From: Limimaricola sp964022235
Lineage (GTDB): Bacteria; Pseudomonadota; Alphaproteobacteria; Rhodobacterales; Rhodobacteraceae
DNA length: 64,000 bases
Direction: 5' to 3'
Assembly: GCF_964022235.1 (NCBI RefSeq)
Contig: NZ_CAXHZL010000003.1
Location: 369,990 to 433,989 of the forward strand
Program-made: the position numbers and the translations under genes
Notes under the pieces: generated by a model
The model's database searches: none
The model's input: the letters and a program-made list of their open reading frames with translations, nothing else
Told to the model about the DNA's origin: nothing
In this document: positions 34,300 through 43,035 of the stretch, in pieces
How positions within the stretch are numbered: position 1 is the first letter of the stretch
How the letters are laid out: each line of letters starts with the position of its first letter

Positions 34300-34665
34300 T
34301 CACTTGTTCTTGTTATAGAACCGCACGTCCTCGGTCGGTGTCTCGGCGAGCCGCGCATCGCTGCGCTGGAAGGTCTCGCAGACCTGCCGGTCCCGGGCGA
34401 TCACGGGGATCGCCAACGCATCAACGCCTTTGATAATCGTGGTCTCGGTCTGCGCGAGTTGGCTTGAAATGTCGTCTCCGACGCATTGCAGGTCTGTCTC
34501 ATAGCCTGCCGCCTCGCATTGCTCGCCTTGGAGCACGCCCTCCGACATTCAGCGGCCCAAGGATTTCGTGGGCATCGGCATGCTGATCGTACCCTTGTCT
34601 TTCGCGGGCGCTCCGAGCCTTGCTGCCCGCGCCATGGCGCTGAGTGCCGCAACCTTGATCTTCAT
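34300..34665 (-). pseudogene. collapsed chvE-type sugar-binding protein gene
   Basis: Reading left from an ATG at 34665: MKIKVAALSAMARAA..., then KDKGTISMPMPTKSLGR, a TGA at 34549-34551, then in the same frame MSEGV...AGYETDLQCVGDDISSQLAQ, TTIIKGVDALAIPVIARDR and a stop at 34300-34302. These match, in order, the mature N-terminus of ChvE-type periplasmic monosaccharide-binding proteins (KGT..ISMPTKS.RW; GY.TDLQY..DDIP.QL.Q; KGVDALVI; VIAYDR). The TGA replaces the Trp codon. Material is missing between DALAI and VIARDR, and everything after ~120 residues is gone. Downstream gguAB-type transporter genes are also absent. Confidence 0.85.
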
Positions 34666-34794
34666 GGTGATCCCCCAACCCCCCGCAGGATTTGCGGCAA
34701 GCGCCCTTCCCCGATGACACAACTGCAGCTTGGCAAACCTGGAGATACCATTCAAATAATGAGAGATGATGTTTCCATAACCAGATTGGCATGT
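34666..34794. promoter_or_regulatory. divergent promoter region of the sugar operon and its LysR regulator
   Basis: This 129-bp gap holds the AT-richest DNA of the locus (34728-34780), including ATACCATTCAAATAATGAGAG, where CATT and AATG form a short dyad around CAAAT (34749-34761). This is the expected position for a LysR-type operator. No operator is proven by inspection. Confidence 0.45.
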
Positions 34795-35715
34795 ATGTCT
34801 GACGCTTTGCTGCGCCGGGGTCTGAAGCTGACGCATCTGCGGCTGCTGGCCCTGCTCGATCACGGAGAGGGTCTGGGCTCTGCGGCCGGGACGCTGGGCA
34901 TGGCGCAGCCCGCCGCCTCGCGCCTGTTGTCCGAGGCCGAGCGGATAGCGGGCTGCGCGCTGCGCCGGCGCGACGGGCGCGGCATCAGCCTCACGCCGGA
35001 GGGCCGGGCGCTGTCGCGGCGTGCGCGGCGGATCCTGAGCGAGCTGTCGGATACCGAGCATGAACTGCGCGAGATCAGCGCCGGGCTGTCCGGCGACCTG
35101 CGGATCGGTGCGGTCACGGGGGCGGCGATGGACCGGGTGTTGCCCGCCCTGCGCCGCGCGCGGCTGGAGATGCCCAAACTGCGCATCCATGTCGAGGTCG
35201 GCAACTCGGAGGTGCTGGGCGAGGCTCTGGCCGAGGGGCGCATCGATCTCGCTCTGGCGCGCCTGCCGCAGGGCCACCCGGCCGAGCTGTTCGATCTGAA
35301 ACCGCTCGGGCCCGAGCCCGTCGCGCTCGTGGTGCGGCACGGCCACCGTCTGCTCTCGACCCCATCGCCCGAACCCGAGATGCTGCTCGAGTATGACTGG
35401 GTGCTGCCGGAGGCAGGCACGATCCTGTACGACACGGTGATCGACCAGCTGGCGCGGCGCGGTCTGCCGGCGCCCAAGCGTCGCATCACCACCTCGTCGT
35501 TCCTGCTGACGCTGGCACTGGTCCAGCGCAGCAACGCCATCGCCCCGCTGGCCCGCGCCGTGGCCGACCAATTCGCCACCGAGACCTGTGCTGTCCTGCC
35601 GCTGGACCTCGGGCTGTCGGTCGCGCCTTATGCGCTGATGACACGCGCGGGCGCCGAGTTGCTCGTCGCGGCACGTCGGTTCGGCGCCCTGCTGACCGGC
35701 GCGCCGCCCGGCTGA
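34795..35715 (+). CDS. LysR-type regulator of the sugar operon (GguR/GbpR-like)
   Basis: The 306-residue LysR protein has an N-terminal winged HTH (LKLTHLRLLALLDHGEGLGSAAGTLGMAQPAASRLL) and an effector-binding domain beginning ~GDLRIGAVTGAA. Divergence from an AraD1-type operon matches GbpR/GguR regulators that sense pathway sugar acids. I chose the ATG at 34795 because it starts right before the HTH; in-frame ATGs at 34759 and 34714 would run through the presumed operator. The start is the least certain part. Confidence 0.82.
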   Translation: MSDALLRRGLKLTHLRLLALLDHGEGLGSAAGTLGMAQPAASRLLSEAERIAGCALRRRDGRGISLTPEGRALSRRARRILSELSDTEHELREISAGLSGDLRIGAVTGAAMDRVLPALRRARLEMPKLRIHVEVGNSEVLGEALAEGRIDLALARLPQGHPAELFDLKPLGPEPVALVVRHGHRLLSTPSPEPEMLLEYDWVLPEAGTILYDTVIDQLARRGLPAPKRRITTSSFLLTLALVQRSNAIAPLARAVADQFATETCAVLPLDLGLSVAPYALMTRAGAELLVAARRFGALLTGAPPG

Positions 35716-35808
35716 CCAAAGAGGCCGCCGATGGACGGGCCTGCAGGGGCTTGGTAGGGTCGCACGCGGGACTTCGACGGCCCGGAACGACGGGAGCGGA
35801 ACGACAGC

Positions 35809-36333
35809 ATGGCGATGATGAACGACCCCCGGCGCATGGCCGACCGGCTTCGGGCTCTGACCGAACTGGAACAGCGCCTGTCGTTTCGCATCAGTCGCCT
35901 GTCGAAGTTGCTCGACACCCATGCCGCGCGCCAGCTCGCGGTGCATGACACCAGCCTGACCTCCTACCGCATTCTCATGGTGCTGGGCATCTTCAAGGAA
36001 ACCACGGCGGCGGATCTGAGCCGACTGATGGTCATCGACCGTGCGCAGATCAGCCGGGCCGTGTCGGACCTGCTGGCACAGGGGTTGCTGGAGCAGCAAC
36101 CCGACCCCGCGAACCGCCGCAAGAGGCTGCTGCGCCTGTCGCCCGAGGGCCAGGCCGCGCTCGCCACATTCGAGCCGGGGCTGCTCGATCGCCAGAAGAT
36201 ATTCACCGAGCTTCTCGACGATGCGGAACTCGAAGGTCTCACCCGCGCCGTCGACAAGATCACCCGCTATCTCGCGGAGACGCTCGAAACCCCGGACGCC
36301 GCCCCCGCCACCGCAGGGCGACCCGACCTCTAG
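35809..36333 (+). CDS. MarR-family transcriptional regulator
   Basis: The 174-residue protein has a MarR winged helix-turn-helix: TSYRILMVLGIFKETTAADLSRLMVIDRAQISRAVSDLL (~50-88) with the wing DPANRRKRLLRLSPEGQ. It would act as a dimeric repressor responding to a small aromatic ligand. The start has GGGAG 14 bases upstream; ATGs two and three codons later are alternatives. It converges on the MpaB-like gene. No target is evident next to it. Confidence 0.87.
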   Translation: MAMMNDPRRMADRLRALTELEQRLSFRISRLSKLLDTHAARQLAVHDTSLTSYRILMVLGIFKETTAADLSRLMVIDRAQISRAVSDLLAQGLLEQQPDPANRRKRLLRLSPEGQAALATFEPGLLDRQKIFTELLDDAELEGLTRAVDKITRYLAETLETPDAAPATAGRPDL

Positions 36334-36358
36334 CGGTGCCTCAGCCCCAAGACGCCTC

Positions 36359-37258
36359 CTAAGACCGGGGTTCGCTCGCCTGCCCCATCGGACAGGACCG
36401 GGTCCCTCGCCGCTCTGATGGCCAAACCCCGAGATCCGATATCTCGTAGCCCGAAGGGTAGCTCGCCCGTCGCCGCGCCGTGACCAGTCGGGGGCGGCGC
36501 CGTCGTGGCATCCAGCGCAAGATCCGGGCACGCAGCCGCATCGCCTCCGGCACGGCGCGGCGCAGCCAAGGGGCGGGTTCGGGCAGACCCATCGCCTCGA
36601 GCAGCGGCGCGTCCATCAGCGCCAGCGCCACCGGTCGCCCGAGGCCGAACAGCCGTCGCGGCAGGTAGAAGCCGAGCAGCAGGTCGAGCGTGGCTTGGCC
36701 GACCGCACGGTTGCTCGTGGCAAACCGGACCTTGGCACGCTCGACTTCGGCGTTGAACGCGGCAAAGCCCGCGAGATCGACCGGTATGTCGCGGATGCCC
36801 ATGCGCGCGCCCAGCGCGCGGTAGTAGTTGGTCCAGGCCCGCTGCTCATGCGGCGTCATGGCGCGGCGGCCAAAGCGGTCGAGCCAGCGGATCGGTTCGA
36901 GCACGAAGGTGCCAAGGACATAGATCATGTCGTCATTTGTGATGCGGTAGCAGCTGTGCATGTCGTTGATGTGCGCGATCGCGGCCCGGCCGCGCGGGCT
37001 GTCGAGCCCGTTCTCCAAGGGCTCCGACAATAACAGCTCGGTGTCGTCATAGCGCTTGGCGGGCCGTTCCGCGAATTCGCCGGTCCGCGCCAGAAGCGCC
37101 GAGATCGACGGTACGGCATAAGTGCGAAACAGCGCGAATTCGAGCGCCCGCTCGATGTCCCATGAAAAAGCGCAAGTGGTCAGCAGGCGGGCGATCTCCT
37201 CGTGATCGTCGTCTGCCGACAGCAGCGGGATCCGGTCCTCGGGGCAGATGAACGTCAT
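36359..37258 (-). CDS. MpaB/DUF2236-family oxygenase-like protein
   Basis: The 299-residue protein matches the DUF2236/MpaB family (latex-clearing-protein relatives): IAHINDMHSCYRITNDDMIYVLGTFVLEPIRW, MTPHEQRAWTNYYRALGARMGI, and NRAVGQATLDLLLGFYLPRRL. The His residues in the IAHIND and MHSCY region are the expected haem or metal ligands. The substrate is unknown; members include an oxygenase of the mycophenolic acid pathway. The start at 37258 follows an in-frame region with no similarity; a remnant of another gene lies behind it. Confidence 0.78.
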   Translation of the reverse strand: MTFICPEDRIPLLSADDDHEEIARLLTTCAFSWDIERALEFALFRTYAVPSISALLARTGEFAERPAKRYDDTELLLSEPLENGLDSPRGRAAIAHINDMHSCYRITNDDMIYVLGTFVLEPIRWLDRFGRRAMTPHEQRAWTNYYRALGARMGIRDIPVDLAGFAAFNAEVERAKVRFATSNRAVGQATLDLLLGFYLPRRLFGLGRPVALALMDAPLLEAMGLPEPAPWLRRAVPEAMRLRARILRWMPRRRRPRLVTARRRASYPSGYEISDLGVWPSERRGTRSCPMGQASEPRS

Positions 37259-37336
37259 GCGGCTGGCCCTTTCGGAAATGGCCGGGCGCCGGGATTGCGC
37301 ATCATGGCCTGTGAAAAGGAGTGGTGAATATCGCCC

Positions 37337-37695
37337 ATGCTTTTGCCTTAGCACCGCAAAGGACGCACGCACAGCCGCCCGCCCTTGACCCGGTGGAGCT
37401 GCTTGCGCACCACGTTCATCGCCGAGTTCTGCGCGCCGGAGGCCAGAAGCGCGGCATTGCTGGCTGTTTGTCCTTTGGAGTGTCAGCAACTCGACTTGCG
37501 CGCACAAGAGCGCCGAGCCGCCGCCCGAGATAAGCGCCAGCACGTGATCCTCCGGCCCACGCCCCGACCGCAGGTCGAGAAGCCATGCCGTGGCGACGAG
37601 ACCTGCACGGTCCGGCACTGGAATCGCCGCATCGGCGATCTCGATGCCGACGCAGGGCACTTGCATGTGGCCAAGCGCATCGCCCGGCGGTCGTG
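37337..37695 (-). pseudogene. decayed glycerate kinase (TtuD/DUF4147-type) gene
   Basis: On the minus strand a fragment reads VGIEIADAAIPVPDRAGLVA, HVLALISGGGSALL, then after a frameshift near 37455 continues ALLASGAQNSAMNVVRKQLHRVKGGRL and stops. These are consecutive conserved blocks of glycerate 2-kinase (EAGHPVPDEAG; LVLLSGGGSALL; SGA.I..MN.VRKHLS.IKGGRLA). The N-terminal ~80 residues and the whole C-terminal MOFRL part are missing, so the gene is both truncated and shifted. Confidence 0.8.
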
Positions 37696-38613
37696 TCAAA
37701 CCGCCCAGACGCGCTTGAGGATGTCGACGGCGAGGCCGATCGCAGCCTCGTCCCGGCGGGTCTTCAGCAGCATGTAGCCGAGCGTCGTCGCGATCTGCGC
37801 GCTTTCGATCACCACCAGCCCGTTTGATTGCTTCTCGTGCAGCGCGATCGACTCGCGGCATAGGCTGAGCCCGACGCCAGAACGCACCATTGCAAGCATC
37901 GAAGGCTCCTGATCCACCAGCGCCACGCGGTTCTGCACCACCCTCGCTTTGGCAAAGCGACGCTCGAGCAGATGGTGGTGCGCGGAGGCGGGCGGCGTGC
38001 CGATCCACGGCAGCGTCGCCAACCCGGCCCAGTCGAGGCCTGCGACGCGACGCTCCCACCCCGCGGGGGCAACCACGAAGTAGCGAAAATGCGTCAGCGT
38101 ATGCCGCTCGAAAAGCGTCTCCTCGCTGGTTTCCTCGCCTGTCTCATCCCCCGCTTCACCCAACACAAAGCCCATGTCGATCTCGCCGCGCTGCAGCCGC
38201 ACGGGCACGTCGCCGCTCATGCCATGCACGAGTTGCGCCTGCAGATCGGGGGCCGCCTCGATCAGCCCCGCGAGGAACCGCCCCAACCGGATGAAGTCCG
38301 GATCGACGATGGTGCCTATGCGCAACGTGCCGCGCAGCGTGCCGGTCATGTGCCGCGCTGTCTGGCCGAACTCGGCCACGGCCTCGAGCACCTGCTCGGC
38401 CTTCTTCAACAGCACCTCGCCGTCGCGCGTGAGATCGAGCCCCTTGGCGGTGCGCTGGAACAGCACCAGCCCGGTGTCTTCGGAAAGCCGTTTGAGCTGC
38501 AGGCTCACAGCGGGCTGTGTGAGGTGCAATATCTCCGCCGCGCGCGAGACATTGCCCGCGCGGGCCACGGTGACGAAGGACTGCAGGGTCCGAAGGTCAG
38601 CGGGGTGCTTCAT
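37696..38613 (-). CDS. LysR-type regulator, divergent from the GMC/CoA-transferase genes
   Basis: The 305-residue LysR protein has an N-terminal HTH (LRTLQSFVTVARAGNVSRAAEILHLTQPAVSLQLKRLSEDTGL) and a substrate-binding domain (GTLRIGTIVDPDFIRLGRFL onward). An acidic insertion (GEAGDETGEETSEETLF, ~155-170) is unusual. It is divergent from the GMC oxidoreductase gene, with a 147-bp gap, so it probably regulates that gene and the CoA-transferase. The inducer is unknown. Confidence 0.88.
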   Translation of the reverse strand: MKHPADLRTLQSFVTVARAGNVSRAAEILHLTQPAVSLQLKRLSEDTGLVLFQRTAKGLDLTRDGEVLLKKAEQVLEAVAEFGQTARHMTGTLRGTLRIGTIVDPDFIRLGRFLAGLIEAAPDLQAQLVHGMSGDVPVRLQRGEIDMGFVLGEAGDETGEETSEETLFERHTLTHFRYFVVAPAGWERRVAGLDWAGLATLPWIGTPPASAHHHLLERRFAKARVVQNRVALVDQEPSMLAMVRSGVGLSLCRESIALHEKQSNGLVVIESAQIATTLGYMLLKTRRDEAAIGLAVDILKRVWAV

Positions 38614-38760
38614 AAGTCCGACTTATAATGCGGCGCTTTATTAGTCATTGGATTTTGCGTCCTGGCTCCCGCATCGCTTTGGAGGAGGAGACGGGAGGGC
38701 GACTGGTGTCAACGCGCGTGACGCGAAACACGGTGTTCTTCGAACCGGGGGAGAGACAGG

Positions 38761-40446
38761 ATGTCGTGCGATCCGTTCGACTACATCATCGTGGGGGCTG
38801 GCTCGGCTGGCTGCCTGCTGGCCAACCGCCTGAGCCGCGATCCGGCAAAACGTGTCCTGCTGCTCGAAGCGGGCAAGCGTGACAATCACCCGTGGATCCA
38901 CATTCCCGTGGGCTATCTCTACTGCATCGGCAACCCGCGGACCGACTGGCTCTACCAGACCGCCCCCGAGGCCGGGCTGAACGGGCGCTCCCTGCGCTAC
39001 CCGCGCGGCAAGGGGTTGGGTGGCTGCTCCTCGATCAACGGCATGATCTACATGCGCGGTCAGGCACGCGACTACGACAACTGGGCGCGGATCACCGGCG
39101 ATGACGACTGGAGTTGGGAGAACGCCCTGCCCGACTTTATGGCGCACGAAGATCATCACAGGCGCGACGGCGGCGCCGATCCCGAGTGCGGTCACAACGG
39201 GCGGTTTTCCGACCTGCATGGGCACGGTGGCGAATGGCGGGTGGAAAAGCAGCGGCTGCGCTGGGACGTGCTCGAAGATTTCGCCGCCGCCGCCGTGCAG
39301 GCGGGCATTCCGCACACCGAGGATTTCAACACCGGTGACAACGCGGGCGTCGGCTATTTCGACGTGAACCAGAAGAAAGGCTGGCGCTGGAACGCGGCCA
39401 AGGCCTTTCTTCGGCCCATCAAGTCGCGCGCCAACCTCGAGGTCTGGACAGAAGCTCAAGTCGAGCGGCTGGTTTTCGAGTCCACCGTCCCTGGTGCCAC
39501 CCGCTGCACCGGAGCCGTGGTCCGGCGCAGCGGCAACGCGATGACGGTACGCGCGCGCGGCGAGGTAATCCTCTCGGCGGGGGCCGTCGGCTCGCCGCAG
39601 ATCCTGCAGCTGTCGGGCATCGGCCCGGCCGAGCAGGCCCGCGCGCATGGCATCGAGGTGCTGCGCGATCTGCCCGGCGTGGGCGAAAACCTGCAGGACC
39701 ATCTGCAGATCCGCGCGGTGTTCAAGGTGAAGGGCGCCAAGACGCTCAACACGCTGGCGGGCAACCTCTTCGGCAAGGCGCGCATCGGTCTTGAATACGC
39801 GCTCAGGCGCACCGGTCCGATGAGCATGTCGCCGAGCCAGCTCGGTGCCTTCACCCGCTCGGACCCGCAGCGCCCGCATGCCAATCTCGAATACCACGTG
39901 CAGCCCCTGAGCCTCGACGCATTCGGCGAACCGCTGCATGGCTTTCCGGCGATCACCGCGAGTGTGTGCAACCTCAACCCCACCAGCCGGGGCCGCGTGA
40001 GCCTCACTTCGAACCGTTTCGACGACGCGCCGCGCATCGCGCCGAATTATCTTGCCACGGACGAAGACCGTCACATCGCGGCACAAAGCCTGCGTCAGGT
40101 GCGCGAGATCGTGGCGCAACCCGCGATGGCGAAATACGCGCCCGAGGAATGGAAGCCGGGTATCCAGTTTCAGACCGACGAGGAGCTGGCGCGTCTTGCG
40201 GGTGACATCGCCAACACGTTCTTCCATCCTGTCGGCACCGCCAAGATGGGCCGCGCGGACGATCCGATGGCGGTGGTCGACCCCCGTCTCAGGGTGCGCG
40301 GCGTCGCAGGGCTGCGGGTGGTGGATGCCAGCGTCATGCCCGAGATCACCAGCGGCAACACCAGTGCCCCAGTGATGATGATCGCCGAAAAAGCCGCGCG
40401 CTGGATCCTCGAAGAGGCACGCGCGCCAGCCCCTGAACCAGCCTGA
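38761..40446 (+). CDS. GMC-family FAD-dependent alcohol dehydrogenase
   Basis: The 561-residue protein is a choline-dehydrogenase-like GMC oxidoreductase. The FAD dinucleotide motif DYIIVGAGSAGCLLANRLS is near the N-terminus, with GMC signature 1 (YPRGKGLGGCSSINGMIYMRG), signature 2 (GAVGSPQILQLSGIG), and the catalytic His in FFHPVGTAKMG (~489) with Asn in SGNTSAPVM (~532). It oxidises a primary alcohol to an aldehyde; the substrate is unknown, possibly an aliphatic or terpenoid alcohol. It is followed 34 bp later by a CoA-transferase and regulated, by position, by the divergent LysR. Confidence 0.9.
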   Translation: MSCDPFDYIIVGAGSAGCLLANRLSRDPAKRVLLLEAGKRDNHPWIHIPVGYLYCIGNPRTDWLYQTAPEAGLNGRSLRYPRGKGLGGCSSINGMIYMRGQARDYDNWARITGDDDWSWENALPDFMAHEDHHRRDGGADPECGHNGRFSDLHGHGGEWRVEKQRLRWDVLEDFAAAAVQAGIPHTEDFNTGDNAGVGYFDVNQKKGWRWNAAKAFLRPIKSRANLEVWTEAQVERLVFESTVPGATRCTGAVVRRSGNAMTVRARGEVILSAGAVGSPQILQLSGIGPAEQARAHGIEVLRDLPGVGENLQDHLQIRAVFKVKGAKTLNTLAGNLFGKARIGLEYALRRTGPMSMSPSQLGAFTRSDPQRPHANLEYHVQPLSLDAFGEPLHGFPAITASVCNLNPTSRGRVSLTSNRFDDAPRIAPNYLATDEDRHIAAQSLRQVREIVAQPAMAKYAPEEWKPGIQFQTDEELARLAGDIANTFFHPVGTAKMGRADDPMAVVDPRLRVRGVAGLRVVDASVMPEITSGNTSAPVMMIAEKAARWILEEARAPAPEPA

Positions 40447-40480
40447 CCCACGTCCCACAGTCCCCCACAGGAGGCCAGTG

Positions 40481-42988
40481 ATGCGCGATCCCAACTCCAA
40501 GCTGCCCCTCGTAGGCGTCAAGGTGGTCGATTTTGGCCAGTACATCGCAGGCCCCGCCGTCGCGATGATCCTCGGGGACCTCGGCGCGACCGTGGTGCAT
40601 GTCGACCCGCCCGACGGCCCGCTGTGGGACAGCCCGGCCAACGCCACGCTGGGCCGGGGCAAGCTGACCCTGAGGCTGGATCTGAAAACCGACGAGGGCC
40701 TCGCGCGCGCCCGTGCGCTGGTGGCCAAGGCCGACATCCTCGTCGAAAGCTTCCGCCCTGGCACCATGGCGCGGCTCGGGCTCGACCCCGAAGAGCTGTG
40801 CCGTGAGCATCCGACCCTGATCGCCGTCTCGATCCCGGGCTTTGCCTCGAACGACGCGCTGCGCCGCGACTGGCGCGCCTATGAGAGCGTCATTGCCGCG
40901 ACCTCGGGCGTGTTTACCGACATGGGGCTGAACCGCGTGCTGATGGGCATCAACCCGTCGTTTTCGCCCCTGCCGCTGTCCTCGGCCTATGGCACGATGC
41001 TGGCGGCCTCGGCGGCCGTTCTGGCGCTTCAGGCGCGCGAGCGGACGGGGCTGGGCGACCGGATCGAGGTGCCGCTCGCGGCGGCGGTGATGGAGGGGCT
41101 GACCTACAACTCGATCCGCATCGAGAACCTGCCCGAACGCTACAAGACCCAGCGCGAGCAGGAGATCGAGCGGCGGCGGATCGAGGGCCTGCCGATGAAC
41201 CTGAGCTATGACGAGCTGCAGGAACTGCTCGACCCGTTCTATCGCAGCTATCGCTGCAAGGACGGGCGCATGTTCTACGTCGTCTGCCCGAGCCACAAGA
41301 ACCATGCCAAGCGCTGCCTGCAGACCTTGGGCATTTACGACGATCTGGTGACCGAGGGGTTGAGCGAGGAATCCGACACCTACCTGCCGGCCTCCGAATG
41401 GGCATCAAACGTCTCCTTGGGCGTCTACCCCCTGCCCAAGGCTTGGGCCGACCACATCGCCGCGCGCATGAAGGAGGTCTTCATGACGCGCACCTCCAAG
41501 GAGTGGGAACGGATCTTCGGCAAGCGTCGCTTTCCGGGCGCGCCGCAGCGCTGGCTGCAGGAGTGGATCAACGACGATCACGCCGAAACGGCGGGCCTGA
41601 TGATCGAGGTCGAGGACCCGGCTTACGGCACGATGATCCAGCCCGGCCCGATGGTCTGGCTCGAGGAAAGCGCGGAGGAGATGCTGACGCCTGAGCCGCG
41701 CCGCGAGGTGGATTTCGACGAGGCCCTCTCGGCGCTGACCGCCCTGCCCACCACCCTGCCGACCCCCGCCGATCCGGGCGATCGCAGCGGCTGGCTCGAC
41801 GGCGTGCGGGTGCTCGATCTGTGCAACGTCATCGCCGGGCCGCATTCGGCCTCCTACCTCGCCCGCTTCGGCGCGGAGGTGGTCAAGCTCGACCCCGCCC
41901 AGCCCTTCTACGATTGCTGGAACACGGTGATCTTCGGCATGTCGCACATGCGCGGCAAACGCTCGGTGCTCACCGACATCCGCAGCCCGCGCGGGCGCGA
42001 GGTGCTTGAGCGGCTGGTGAGGTCGGTCGACGTGGTGGTCTGGAACGCGCCCGACAGCCAAGTGAAGGCGATGGGCCTCGACCTCGATGGGTTGCGCGCG
42101 ATGAACCCCGATGCGGTGTTCTGCCAGCTCGACTGTTTCGGCGGGCCGAGGCGTGGGCCGCGCACTGACTACGTGGGCTATGACGATCTCGTGCAGGCCG
42201 CGACAGGCATCATGCTGCGCTTTGGAGGTGCGATGGAAACGCCGGAGGAGCATGCGCATGTCGGCACGATCGACGTGATGTGCGGCTTTGGCGGCTCGCT
42301 CGGCATCGCGACGGCGCTGTATCAAAAGGCCCGGACCGGCCGCGCGGGCCGCGCGCGCACTTCGCTCTCGGCGCTCAGCGGTCTGGCGCAGATTCCGTTC
42401 TGCTACGACTACCTCAAGCGCGGGCTGTTCAATGAGCCCTCGGGCCGCGAGGCGCTGGGCTACGATGCGCTGTCGCGCTTTTTCTACACCGCCGACGGGT
42501 TCTTGTTGCTGAGCGCCTACGAGGCCGACGCGGCGCGGCTCGACACAGTCGAGGGCCTCAAGGGGTTCTCGAAGATGCCCGAGGACAAGCGGTCGATGTT
42601 CCTCGCGGGGGCCTTTTTGCAGGCCACCGCCGCCGATTGGGTCGAGAGGCTGCAGCAGGCCGACATCGGCGCCGCCGTCTGCGAGAACATCGAAGGCATC
42701 CGCTCCTACAACAGCCGCCCCGCCGACGGCACACCGGGGCTGGACCGGGGCAGCTATTCCTTTTCGACCTATGCCGATCATCCCAGCGGCCACGAGGTCA
42801 CGCAGCTCGACCCCTATGCGGTGCGCCCCGCGCGCAGTGCGGTGCGCGCCCTGCCCTGCGCCGAGAAATACGGAGCCTCGACGCGCGCGGTCTTGGCCGA
42901 ATTGGGGTTCGCAGAGGAGGAAATCGCCGAGATGTTCGACACAGGCGCGATTAGCGACAGCTGGAGCCGGGAGTATCTTCCGAGCTGA
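40481..42988 (+). CDS. two-domain family III CoA-transferase (CaiB/BaiF type)
   Basis: The 835-residue protein contains two CaiB/BaiF CoA-transferase domains in tandem. The first (~1-415) starts LVGVKVVDFGQYIAGPAVAMILGDLGATVVHVDPP; the second (~430-835) starts LDGVRVLDLCNVIAGPHSASYLARFGAEVVKLDP. Normal family members are ~400 residues and dimerise; this one is a natural head-to-tail fusion. It would move CoA between carboxylic acids, presumably activating the product of the GMC alcohol oxidation. The ATG at 40481 follows AGGAGG by 6 bases. Confidence 0.9.
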   Translation: MRDPNSKLPLVGVKVVDFGQYIAGPAVAMILGDLGATVVHVDPPDGPLWDSPANATLGRGKLTLRLDLKTDEGLARARALVAKADILVESFRPGTMARLGLDPEELCREHPTLIAVSIPGFASNDALRRDWRAYESVIAATSGVFTDMGLNRVLMGINPSFSPLPLSSAYGTMLAASAAVLALQARERTGLGDRIEVPLAAAVMEGLTYNSIRIENLPERYKTQREQEIERRRIEGLPMNLSYDELQELLDPFYRSYRCKDGRMFYVVCPSHKNHAKRCLQTLGIYDDLVTEGLSEESDTYLPASEWASNVSLGVYPLPKAWADHIAARMKEVFMTRTSKEWERIFGKRRFPGAPQRWLQEWINDDHAETAGLMIEVEDPAYGTMIQPGPMVWLEESAEEMLTPEPRREVDFDEALSALTALPTTLPTPADPGDRSGWLDGVRVLDLCNVIAGPHSASYLARFGAEVVKLDPAQPFYDCWNTVIFGMSHMRGKRSVLTDIRSPRGREVLERLVRSVDVVVWNAPDSQVKAMGLDLDGLRAMNPDAVFCQLDCFGGPRRGPRTDYVGYDDLVQAATGIMLRFGGAMETPEEHAHVGTIDVMCGFGGSLGIATALYQKARTGRAGRARTSLSALSGLAQIPFCYDYLKRGLFNEPSGREALGYDALSRFFYTADGFLLLSAYEADAARLDTVEGLKGFSKMPEDKRSMFLAGAFLQATAADWVERLQQADIGAAVCENIEGIRSYNSRPADGTPGLDRGSYSFSTYADHPSGHEVTQLDPYAVRPARSAVRALPCAEKYGASTRAVLAELGFAEEEIAEMFDTGAISDSWSREYLPS

Positions 42989-43035
42989 TACAGCCCCCCG
43001 CCAATCATTCCGCGAAGGGCCGCCGTATCAGCGGC

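Noticed and set aside
34300..34548. A new 82-residue small protein upstream of araD1
   Set aside because: Its residues are the ordered remains of ChvE and continue in frame past a TGA to an ATG at 34665.
36359..38059. One long minus-strand frame spanning MpaB-like, glycerate-kinase remnant and LysR region as a single fused protein
   Set aside because: The MpaB-like part has its own start at 37258; the upstream part mixes decayed kinase blocks with out-of-frame LysR sequence.
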